A stretch of 5,778 nucleotides of DNA from Altererythrobacter sp. (GTDB lineage: Bacteria > Pseudomonadota > Alphaproteobacteria > Sphingomonadales > Sphingomonadaceae). Positions 1 through 5,778 of the stretch are shown in pieces. The notes under the pieces were generated by a model that searched no databases, was not told where the DNA came from, and saw only the letters and a list, made by a program, of their open reading frames with translations. A program made the translations under genes and the position numbers. The first letter of the stretch is position 1. Each line of letters starts with the position of its first letter. The stretch is taken from positions 1 to 5,778 of the forward strand of contig WTKI01000413.1 of the NCBI GenBank assembly GCA_011524425.1. The letters run 5' to 3'.

Positions 1-316
1 GATCATGCAAAGCCCTGGTCGTATCTTCGACCAGCACATGGGGGTAATCAACTGGGCGATCGACAATGGCAGCGACTGCACCGTTTTCGAAGGCTTTCGC
101 GATGAAACGATGGCCATCCATCGCTTCGCCTTTAAGCGCGACGAACACATCCCCCGGGCGCACATCCCGGCTGTCCATCTCAACGCCTGAGGCCTGGAAT
201 GCATGGCTCGCAGTTCCGCCTGTTGCCGCAGCGATGCTGGCAGCATCCCACAAGGCATGCGGCAAAGCATCGCGCGCATTGACGGGCCATGCCCGCAAAA
301 GAGCCCGTGCGCTCAT
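1..316 (-). CDS. murF: UDP-N-acetylmuramoyl-tripeptide--D-alanyl-D-alanine ligase, N-terminal part (runs off the left edge)
   Basis: The first 105 codons of a Mur ligase are visible; the 3' end lies outside the window. MurF acts in the cytoplasm, using ATP to add D-Ala-D-Ala to UDP-MurNAc-tripeptide, the last amino-acid addition before lipid I. Only the N-terminal substrate-binding domain is present: LWDAASIAAATGG (residues 22-34), then MDSRDVRPGDVFVALKG (47-63), DGHRFI (67-72) and GAVAAIVDRP (79-88). The ATP P-loop and catalytic centre would come later, so activity cannot be judged. The ATG at 316-314 is chosen because a strong CGGAGG lies 7 bases upstream and because it overlaps the murE stop as ATGA. 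MurE has a related N-terminal domain, but position after a complete murE and the DSRDVRPGD style favour MurF. The identification is firm. Confidence 0.93.
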   Translation of the reverse strand, partial: MSARALLRAWPVNARDALPHALWDAASIAAATGGTASHAFQASGVEMDSRDVRPGDVFVALKGEAMDGHRFIAKAFENGAVAAIVDRPVDYPHVLVEDTTRALHD

Positions 317-1815
317 GATATTGCCTCCGATCCAGCGGTTGCTAGGCCTGCGCATTCACGCGCCACCTCGACATCGTCGAACGGCAAAACCTTCATAGTT
401 TCTCCTGACCCGATAATCTGGCCTTGTTCGTGGCCTTTTCCAGCAATGAGCACGACATCCGCTGGCTGCGCCTGTGCAATCGCAGCTTTAATCGCTTCAC
501 GGCGATCACTCACTTCATGCGCGGCAGCATTTGCGCCTTGCATCACGGCTGCGCGAATAGCAGCGGGATCCTCTCCGCGAGGATTGTCGTCTGTAATGAT
601 GACTTTATCCGCAGCAGCCGAAGCGACTTGCCCCATTTGTGCGCGCTTTCCCTGATCGCGGTCACCGCCTGCGCCAAACACGACAATCAGCTGACCACCT
701 TGCGCTTCATCGACATGCGGACGAAGCGCAGCAATCGCGGCCTCCAAGGCATCAGGTGTGTGGGCATAGTCAACGTAAACCGGTGCGCCGCGTGAAGTAA
801 GACAAGCCCGTTCCAACCGCCCGCGTACCGGTTGCAAGCGCCCTAGCGCATCGAACACAGCACTCTTTTCAGCTCCGGTTGCCAATGCCAGTCCTGCAGC
901 TGTAAGTGCATTTTCAGCCTGATAGGCACCGATTAGAGGCAGTTTGACGGTCTTTGTGTCACCGTCATGTTCAATTTCGAGCGTCTGTCCAAGCTGTGTT
1001 GGCGTACGGGCGGCGAGACGCAGAAACGCGCCCCGCTCGCCCACTGTGAGCACGCGCAGCTGCCGTTTTTGCGCATGCTCGATCGCGCGGGTCGTCCACT
1101 CGCTTTCAGACGCGCCCGCGACAATAACAGCCACACCGCCATCTTCGATCACTTCATCAAAGAGGCGCATCTTGGCTTGGAAATAGTTCTCCATACTGCC
1201 GTGGTAGTCCAAGTGGTCACGGCTGAAATTAGTAAAGGCGCCTGCTGCAACACGCAGACCTTCATTACGGTATTGCGATAGCCCGTGGCTCGAAGCCTCA
1301 TAGGCCACGCAAGACACACCTTCACGCGCCAAACCACTCATATTACTCAGGAATGTTACGATATCAGGGGTAGTAAGACCGGTCGAAACGCTCTCGTCTG
1401 GCGTCGTCACACCCAGCGTTCCGATGCTCGCTGCTCGTTCTCCGCACATGCGCCAGATTTGCCGTGTCATCTCAACGCAAGACGTCTTACCATTGGTTCC
1501 TGTGACCGCCACGATTGTGTTTGGGACCGGCGTGAAGAACTGAGCGGCCAGATGCGCGAAGGCACGGCGCGGCTCTTCGTCGGCGATGTGGACAGAACCC
1601 TCGACCTGTGCCTCGGGCCTTGCAACCACAGCCACAGCGCCAGCTTCAACCGCTGATGCGATGAAGTCCTCTCCATTGAACCGCGCACCTTTGAAGGCAC
1701 CGAAGACGGTTCCAGGTGCAACCTTGCGGTTGTCTATCGCAAAACCGGTAACAGCGGCCTCGCCGCCGCTGTCCAATCCTATGCCTGCCCCTTGCGCCAA
1801 TGCCCCTAGCTTCAT
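313..1815 (-). CDS. murE: UDP-N-acetylmuramoyl-L-alanyl-D-glutamate--2,6-diaminopimelate ligase
   Basis: MurE is a cytoplasmic ATP-dependent ligase that adds meso-diaminopimelate to UDP-MurNAc-L-Ala-D-Glu. The protein is 500 residues, the usual family length, and all three Mur domains are seen. The N-terminal UDP-binding domain carries IDNRKVAPGTVFGAFKG (27-43). The central ATPase domain has the P-loop TGTNGKTS (105-112), YEASSHGL (172-179) and NYFQAKMRLF (210-219), whose K215 matches the lysine carbamylated in characterised Mur ligases. The C-terminal domain has YVDYAHTPDAL (347-357), GAGGDRDQGKR (381-391), DNPR (410-413) and KGHE (460-463). By family knowledge, DNPR specifies meso-DAP rather than lysine, which fits a Gram-negative wall. 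The ATG overlaps the ftsI stop as ATGA, with AAGGA 9 bases upstream inside ftsI. No key residue appears to be missing. Confidence 0.97.
   Translation of the reverse strand: MKLGALAQGAGIGLDSGGEAAVTGFAIDNRKVAPGTVFGAFKGARFNGEDFIASAVEAGAVAVVARPEAQVEGSVHIADEEPRRAFAHLAAQFFTPVPNTIVAVTGTNGKTSCVEMTRQIWRMCGERAASIGTLGVTTPDESVSTGLTTPDIVTFLSNMSGLAREGVSCVAYEASSHGLSQYRNEGLRVAAGAFTNFSRDHLDYHGSMENYFQAKMRLFDEVIEDGGVAVIVAGASESEWTTRAIEHAQKRQLRVLTVGERGAFLRLAARTPTQLGQTLEIEHDGDTKTVKLPLIGAYQAENALTAAGLALATGAEKSAVFDALGRLQPVRGRLERACLTSRGAPVYVDYAHTPDALEAAIAALRPHVDEAQGGQLIVVFGAGGDRDQGKRAQMGQVASAAADKVIITDDNPRGEDPAAIRAAVMQGANAAAHEVSDRREAIKAAIAQAQPADVVLIAGKGHEQGQIIGSGETMKVLPFDDVEVARECAGLATAGSEAIS
324..329 (-). promoter_or_regulatory. 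Strong Shine-Dalgarno for murF inside murE
   Basis: The minus strand reads CGGAGG, 7 bases upstream of the murF ATG at 316-314, within the last codons of murE. It is the best ribosome-binding match in the window. It suggests that murF can recruit ribosomes itself as well as by coupling through the ATGA overlap. Confidence 0.7.
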
Positions 1816-3536
1816 TTCTTCTGGTCCTTCTCAACCAGAGGACGAAGGTCAGAGATATCAACCTCGCGAGTTGCATCAGGCTGAATGCCCAGTAAGGGGC
1901 CGATGCGCGGGACCAGCTTCGCAACAATTGGCGCTGCATTCCAGGCAGCGGTGCGTTGATAAGAGCTTGCAACTGTGCCCTTGGGCTCGTCCAGCATGGC
2001 AATCACAACATAGCGCGGATTGTCCATGGGAAAGGCTGCGGCGAATGTCGAGATTAACGCGGAACGTCTGTAGCCGCCATTACCGGGTTTTTCCGCCGAA
2101 CCGGTTTTACCGCCCACCCTGTAACCGGGCGCATCTGCATTCCGCCCTGTTCCATATAGCGTGATCATACGCAGCAATTGGCGCATGCGCGCAGAGGTCG
2201 AGGCTTTGAACACGCGGCGACCATGCGGCACTTCACTCGCTTCCAGCTTGTGCAAAGTGGCGGGCCGCCACATTCCGCCATTGACCATTGCTGCATAGGC
2301 GCTTGCCAAGTGGAGCGGCGTTACCGCGATGCCGTGGCCATAACCGACAGTCATATTGCGCAAACGCGGCCAGTCATCGCCCGGCCAGATCGGATGTCCA
2401 CGGGCAGGCAGTTCAATATAAGGCCGCTCGCTCATGCCCAGATCAATCATGGTCTGGCGCAGCCGGTCCGCACCCAATTCGTCAGCAACCCGGGCTGTTA
2501 CTGTATTGGATGAATAGATAAGCGATTGCGGCACATTAAGCGTGTCGCCCTTAGGCTTGAGGTCCTTGATCGCAAACCGCCCGACTTCAACCGGTTCTGC
2601 ATTCCAGTCACGGCCCAAATCACGGACAACACCAGCATCAATGGCAGCGGCGACAGTTAGCGGCTTGAAAGTTGAACCAAGCTCGTAAACCTGGTTGGTG
2701 ACGCGGTTGAACATGTTCGCTTCGCCCGCTTCATCAATCCGGTTTGGGTCAAATTCCGGCAGCGAAGCGAGCGCAACCACTTCTCCGGTGTCAACGTCGA
2801 GCACGATCCCTGCAGCGCCGATCGCATCCACTGCAAGCATGCCGGAACGCAATTCGTCTTCCAATGCGCCTTGGACACGCATGTCGATGGAAAGCTCTGC
2901 CGGTGTCCCGCGCAATTCAGGATCGAGCAGACGCGCATTCAGCACTTGCTCCATACCCACACGCCCATTTCCGTCCGCCGCAACATATCCGAGAATATGT
3001 GCGCCCATGGATCCTTGCGGATAATGGCGGTCCGTTTCGCGCGGCATTTCCAGCGCCAGCTCCCCGATGGCTTGCACGCGATTGGCTTCTTCCGGCAGAA
3101 CGCGGCGGCGCAAATAGCCAGCTCTGCCTGAAGCAAGCCGCTCTGCAACATCAGCTTCGTCCAGCGTCGGGAAAATTGCTGCCAATTCCGCAGCCACTGC
3201 TTCTGGTGAGCGCACCAGAGGTGAGCCGTTTTCGCCCATCGCCTTGGGGTTGTACCACAGCGCATAGGCGGGAAAGGCGCGGGCAAGCGGCACACCGTTG
3301 CGATCAGTGATTTCCCCGCGTGATGGCAGCAGCGCTTCTTGCAGGCTGGTGCGGGTTGGACCGTGATCGGCAAAGCCAAGATAGGATATGCGCAATAAAG
3401 CCGCTGCTGTTACCAGCGCGAACACCAAAGCGATCCAGAGCACTCGCCATCGCGCTGTGGTCAGCGATTGGCGGCGAAATGTGACAAGCTGAACCCTGCC
3501 GCTCGAAATGGCAGCGCTCGCGGAAAGCGCATTCAT
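1812..3536 (-). CDS. ftsI: Septal peptidoglycan transpeptidase, class B penicillin-binding protein 3 (FtsI)
   Basis: FtsI is the D,D-transpeptidase that crosslinks peptidoglycan at the division septum, working with FtsW under FtsQLB control. The protein is 574 residues, normal for the family. An Arg-rich cytoplasmic tail (about 1-31) is followed by one membrane anchor (about 32-54). The periplasmic dimerisation or pedestal domain carries RGEITDRNG (73-81), YPQGSMGAHILGY (172-184) and GRVGMEQ (191-197). The transpeptidase domain has all three catalytic motifs: STFK (288-291, nucleophile S288), SSN (342-344) and KTGS (477-480); GYGHGIAVTPLHLASAYA (398-415) is also typical. There is no PASTA domain and no transglycosylase domain, so it is class B. 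The ATG overlaps the ftsL stop as ATGA, with GAGGG 6 bases upstream. Its place next to ftsL supports FtsI rather than the elongation enzyme PBP2. It looks intact. Confidence 0.97.
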   Translation of the reverse strand: MNALSASAAISSGRVQLVTFRRQSLTTARWRVLWIALVFALVTAAALLRISYLGFADHGPTRTSLQEALLPSRGEITDRNGVPLARAFPAYALWYNPKAMGENGSPLVRSPEAVAAELAAIFPTLDEADVAERLASGRAGYLRRRVLPEEANRVQAIGELALEMPRETDRHYPQGSMGAHILGYVAADGNGRVGMEQVLNARLLDPELRGTPAELSIDMRVQGALEDELRSGMLAVDAIGAAGIVLDVDTGEVVALASLPEFDPNRIDEAGEANMFNRVTNQVYELGSTFKPLTVAAAIDAGVVRDLGRDWNAEPVEVGRFAIKDLKPKGDTLNVPQSLIYSSNTVTARVADELGADRLRQTMIDLGMSERPYIELPARGHPIWPGDDWPRLRNMTVGYGHGIAVTPLHLASAYAAMVNGGMWRPATLHKLEASEVPHGRRVFKASTSARMRQLLRMITLYGTGRNADAPGYRVGGKTGSAEKPGNGGYRRSALISTFAAAFPMDNPRYVVIAMLDEPKGTVASSYQRTAAWNAAPIVAKLVPRIGPLLGIQPDATREVDISDLRPLVEKDQKK

Positions 3537-4144
3537 TCAGAACCCTCGGCAGACAGATAGTTACGGCCGTTGTTTGATCCACCGCTCAGCGCGCGGGCGT
3601 CAAGATTGCGGGCCTGACTGGTGCCAACTGCAGCGGCCTCGGACAGGATATCACTGAAAGCCTCGATAAAGATGCCATCGTCAGCTTGCTGGCTCGCGGC
3701 GCGCTCAACAGGGCGTCCTGTCAAAGGCGAAACCATCGGAGCCTCTGCCATAGCGAGCCGGGTCGTGGCTTCACCATCTCCGCCTTGCTCTTCAGCTGGA
3801 ATTTCTGCCTGCGCAAACCGAACGGGCGCGGGCGCACCGGGCCCAAGCGGCACGGAAAGACTTGCCAACTGACGCTCGCTCGCAAAATACTGATCGGGAC
3901 GCGGCGCTTCATAGCCAAATTCAATGGCGTTCCAGTCTGCCAATTGGCGCTGGCTGGCGCGGGTCTGGAATTCTGTTTCCAGCATCAAAGTCTCGCGCTC
4001 AAGCGCAATGATCTGACGCTCTGCCAACAAGACCTGGCTCTTTACTGCATGCACGCGAAAGCTCAGCGCGAGGAACAGCCCCAGACACGCCACCAGCAAA
4101 ACCGCCCATCCGATTTGACGAAGACGAGAGCCGGGGGTGATCAT
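3533..4144 (-). CDS. ftsL: FtsL-like divisome protein with long C-terminal tail
   Basis: This is identified mainly by position between rsmH and ftsI, plus topology, since FtsL proteins are poorly conserved. A short basic N-terminus (RLRQ, 7-10) precedes one hydrophobic helix (about 11-29), then a probable coiled coil (about 33-68: [20 protein letters not shown] and following). Next comes [17 protein letters not shown] (71-87), which resembles the conserved turn after the coiled coil in alphaproteobacterial FtsL. In the FtsQLB complex FtsL recruits and activates FtsWI in the periplasm. The protein is 203 residues, against 121 in E. coli. Residues from about 98 form an extra tail rich in Ala, Gly, Pro and Glu and look disordered until [15 protein letters not shown] (159-173), which could form a helix. 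The ATG is supported by AAAGGA 6 bases upstream and by the ATGA overlap with the rsmH stop. The role of the tail is unknown. Confidence 0.85.
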   Translation of the reverse strand: MITPGSRLRQIGWAVLLVACLGLFLALSFRVHAVKSQVLLAERQIIALERETLMLETEFQTRASQRQLADWNAIEFGYEAPRPDQYFASERQLASLSVPLGPGAPAPVRFAQAEIPAEEQGGDGEATTRLAMAEAPMVSPLTGRPVERAASQQADDGIFIEAFSDILSEAAAVGTSQARNLDARALSGGSNNGRNYLSAEGSE

Positions 4145-5112
4145 GCCGCTTCCTTTCGAGCTGGAGTTGATGTGCGCTGGGCGTGGCGCAAGACGGAGGA
4201 GCGCGCACGGGGGTTGCGCGCGATTTCATCTGCGGAGGGGCGAATAGCCTTGGAGACACTTTCAAAAACAGCGGGTGCGGTCTCGACTTGTGGCACATGG
4301 CGCGAGCCAGTCTGCCGCGCCTCTGCGTCCCGCAAGAAACGCTTTACGATCCGGTCTTCCAGACTGTGGAAGCTGACAACTGCGAGCTTTCCACCCGCGC
4401 GCAGCAACCGCTCTGCTGCTGACAGGCCTTCGCGCAGCTCGTCCAGCTCGGCGTTCACATGGATACGGATGGCTTGGAAACTGCGCGTAGCAGGATCTTT
4501 CTTGTCTGATGGCTTGTGCCCAAGGGCTTTGCGCACAACCCGAGCAAGATCGCCAGTGGTCTCTAGCGGGCGCGCTGCGACTATCGCCCGCGCGACGCGT
4601 CGCGACTGGCGTTCTTCGCCATATTCATAGAGCACATCAGCGATCGTGCTTTCAGCTGCGGAATTCAGAAAGTCTGCAGCACTTTCACCTTCACCGCTCA
4701 TGCGCATATCCAACGGGCCGTCGCTGGAAAACGCAAAGCCGCGCTCTGCCTGATCGAGCTGCATGGAAGAAACGCCGATATCCATCGCGATACCGTCCAC
4801 TTCGCTCACACCCGCGTCAGCGAGCGCTGCTACCATTTCCGAAAAGCGCCGCGGATGGAGAACGAGGCGAGGAGGGGTAGTACCCGCCTCTTCCCATCCG
4901 CGGCCTTCGGCGATCGCGCTTGGGTCGCGATCGAAAGCGTGAACTGTTGCACCAGCGCTCAAAAGCGCACGGGTGTAGCCGCCAGCGCCAAAGGTGGCAT
5001 CGACAATGACGTCGCCAGGCTGAGGATTGAGTGCTGCGATAACTTCATCGAGCAGCACAGGAACATGAGGCGCGCTGCTGGCGTCAGGGGAAGTGGCGGA
5101 CGCGCGGCTCAT
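4141..5112 (-). CDS. rsmH: 16S rRNA (cytosine(1402)-N(4))-methyltransferase RsmH (MraW)
   Basis: RsmH uses S-adenosylmethionine to methylate N4 of C1402 in the decoding centre of 16S rRNA. The 323-residue protein is typical in length and carries the family signatures in order: HVPVLLDEV (16-24); the SAM-binding loop [10 protein letters not shown] (38-47); FDRDP (60-64); [11 protein letters not shown] (110-120); [14 protein letters not shown] (125-138); [15 protein letters not shown] (206-220); [13 protein letters not shown] (245-257); and [10 protein letters not shown] (300-309). The first 15 residues are a Ser/Ala-rich lead with no motif. The ATG at 5112-5110 overlaps the mraZ stop as ATGA. 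Its Shine-Dalgarno is only partial (AAGG about 10 bases upstream, followed by an A-rich stretch), so coupling to mraZ translation may matter more here than at the other junctions. The gene is intact and identification is secure. Confidence 0.97.
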   Translation of the reverse strand: MSRASATSPDASSAPHVPVLLDEVIAALNPQPGDVIVDATFGAGGYTRALLSAGATVHAFDRDPSAIAEGRGWEEAGTTPPRLVLHPRRFSEMVAALADAGVSEVDGIAMDIGVSSMQLDQAERGFAFSSDGPLDMRMSGEGESAADFLNSAAESTIADVLYEYGEERQSRRVARAIVAARPLETTGDLARVVRKALGHKPSDKKDPATRSFQAIRIHVNAELDELREGLSAAERLLRAGGKLAVVSFHSLEDRIVKRFLRDAEARQTGSRHVPQVETAPAVFESVSKAIRPSADEIARNPRARSSVLRHAQRTSTPARKEAA

Positions 5113-5594
5113 TTCTTTTTCGCCTTCGCTTCTGCGGCTAAGGCAGCACAGGCGGCCTTAGCGGGCGCCCAGTCATCACCCATGCAATCGAGCTCAACCG
5201 GATTCCAGATCGTGAAGAAAGTGCCGCCACCATGAAAGTAAAGCGCGTCTGAGATATTGGCGATCTCGCGCAGATAATCCGGCATATTTAAGCGACCGGA
5301 ATCATCAAAGCCCACTTCGCGGAAGCCATTGAGCTGCGAAGAACGGGTTTCGCGGTCAAAATCGCGCCCGAATTTGAACGCCATTTCTTCTTCGCGATCG
5401 AGTTGCTTTTCAAAGTCTGCGCGCCGGGAAAGACCGAAGCCAACCAAACAATTCCAGCGATCATGCTTAGTGAGGCATAAGATGCGGCTGCCAGAGGATT
5501 CCTTTACCGCTTTGCGAAACGACGGAGGCAAGACAAAGCGGTCCTTATCGCCGAGAAGCGAAAAAGCCTGACCGCTGTATCCTCCGAATTCCAC
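5109..5594 (-). CDS. mraZ: MraZ, SpoVT/AbrB-fold regulator of the dcw cluster (non-ATG start)
   Basis: MraZ is a ring-forming DNA-binding protein that in E. coli represses its own dcw promoter. No ATG is available in frame after the TAG at 5636-5634. Two starts remain: TTG at 5624 (171 residues) and GTG at 5594 (161 residues). GTG is preferred because GGAGAG lies 6 bases upstream, whereas an AAGGA touches the TTG with no spacing. The GTG start also puts FGGYSGQ near the N-terminus, as expected. Numbering from the TTG, the first SpoVT/AbrB half has [14 protein letters not shown] (25-38) and the second has [16 protein letters not shown] (105-120). The second keeps the DxxxR signature (D107, R111); in the first the aspartate position is G25. 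[14 protein letters not shown] (54-67) and FFTIWNP (136-142) also fit the family. The protein ends in a Lys-rich tail (KAKKK). It is the first gene of the operon. Confidence 0.93.
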   Translation of the reverse strand: MEFGGYSGQAFSLLGDKDRFVLPPSFRKAVKESSGSRILCLTKHDRWNCLVGFGLSRRADFEKQLDREEEMAFKFGRDFDRETRSSQLNGFREVGFDDSGRLNMPDYLREIANISDALYFHGGGTFFTIWNPVELDCMGDDWAPAKAACAALAAEAKAKKK

Positions 5595-5778
5595 GCCTGG
5601 CTCTCCACCCCGGAAATGCGCCAATCCTTGAACCTACCGAAACAGGTCCGTCCCCATATCGGGCAAAGCCTCTCCGCTGCCGCCAGCGCGCAAACGCAAG
5701 CAGCTCGCCCGTCAAGCAACGAGCGGAGCACGAAACACTATGTCCGATGGGAGTCGGTCATATCGCGGGGAACATGGG
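5595..5778 (-). other. Leader and upstream region of the mraZ operon, promoter not resolved
   Basis: No convincing gene covers this stretch, which should hold the operon promoter and the MraZ operator. On the minus strand a good -35 candidate, TTGACG, lies at 5715-5710. The hexamers 15 to 18 bases downstream are GC-rich and do not resemble a -10 box, so no promoter is called. On the plus strand there are a TGGGAG at 5748-5753, a CGGGGA at 5766-5771 and a TGGG at 5775-5778. These recall the TGGGN core of known MraZ boxes, but the spacing is uneven and the window ends there. A short hairpin-forming CCGAT/GTCGG (5744-5757, GGGA loop) and a GAGTC (GANTC class, 5751-5755) overlap. No rnpB signature was recognised. 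Confidence 0.45.
5601..5606 (-). promoter_or_regulatory. Shine-Dalgarno supporting the GTG start of mraZ
   Basis: The minus strand reads GGAGAG here, 6 bases before the GTG at 5594-5592. The alternative TTG at 5624-5622 has only an AAGGA directly against it, too close for normal initiation. This site is the main reason for choosing GTG. Confidence 0.6.

Noticed and set aside
1586..2164. Plus-strand open frame of 192 codons opposite the murE/ftsI junction
   Set aside because: The composition is Pro-, Ala- and Arg-rich with no recognisable motif, and it is fully covered by conserved minus-strand genes.
2744..3310. Plus-strand open frame of 188 codons opposite ftsI
   Set aside because: It is antisense to the conserved FtsI periplasmic region, Arg/Ala/Pro-rich, and has no plausible ribosome-binding context.
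3686..4630. Plus-strand open frame of 314 codons opposite ftsL and rsmH
   Set aside because: It lies antisense to two well-supported genes, crosses their junction, is rich in Arg, Ala and Ser, and shows no domain. Long antisense frames are common opposite GC-rich coding sequence.
5687..5715. Sigma-70-like promoter built on TTGACG at 5715-5710 (minus strand)
   Set aside because: The -35 element is good, but 15 to 18 bases downstream the sequence is GC-rich and lacks a -10 match, so it is only mentioned in the leader entry.
5504..5731. Minus-strand frame of 75 codons overlapping the 5' end of mraZ
   Set aside because: It is a different frame from mraZ with no family resemblance, and it would occupy the operon leader. 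It is most likely a chance frame.
5641..5778. RNase P RNA (rnpB) upstream of mraZ, as seen in some alphaproteobacteria
   Set aside because: I found none of the conserved rnpB signatures, such as GAGGAAAGTCCGG or an ACAGNRA box, on either strand here.
5637..5778. CtrA binding site (TTAA-N7-TTAA) in the mraZ upstream region
   Set aside because: No TTAA occurs in this stretch, so direct CtrA control is not supported by the visible sequence.

Overview
The window is the start of a division and cell wall (dcw) operon, read entirely on the minus strand. In transcription order, from the right end to the left, it holds mraZ, rsmH (mraW), a long ftsL-like gene, ftsI (pbpB), murE and the first 105 codons of murF, which runs off the left edge. 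The proteins point to a Gram-negative alphaproteobacterium. MurE has the DNPR signature for meso-diaminopimelate, and gene order and protein style resemble Sphingomonadales, perhaps an Erythrobacter or Sphingopyxis relative. That placement comes from protein style and is not proven here.

Layout: 1-316 is murF (partial); 313-1815 murE; 1812-3536 ftsI; 3533-4144 ftsL; 4141-5112 rsmH; 5109 to 5594 (or 5624) mraZ; the remainder to 5778 is the upstream leader. There is no intergenic space between genes. Each of the five junctions is the same 4-base ATGA overlap, in which the upstream TGA stop shares bases with the downstream ATG. This implies one polycistronic message with translational coupling.

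The genes cooperate as follows. MraZ is a DNA-binding regulator of this cluster, and RsmH methylates 16S rRNA. FtsL is a divisome scaffold that, with FtsB and FtsQ, activates septal synthesis. FtsI is the septal transpeptidase. MurE and MurF add meso-DAP and D-Ala-D-Ala to the UDP-MurNAc peptide that becomes lipid II, the substrate used by FtsI.

I found no mobile element, RNA gene, CRISPR array or unknown system; this is a conserved core operon. The points worth a second look are an apparent absence of GANTC (the CcrM methylation motif) over about 5.2 kb with four sites clustered at the mraZ end, the unbroken series of ATGA overlaps, the long C-terminal tail on FtsL, and the non-ATG start and degenerate first DxxxR motif of MraZ.
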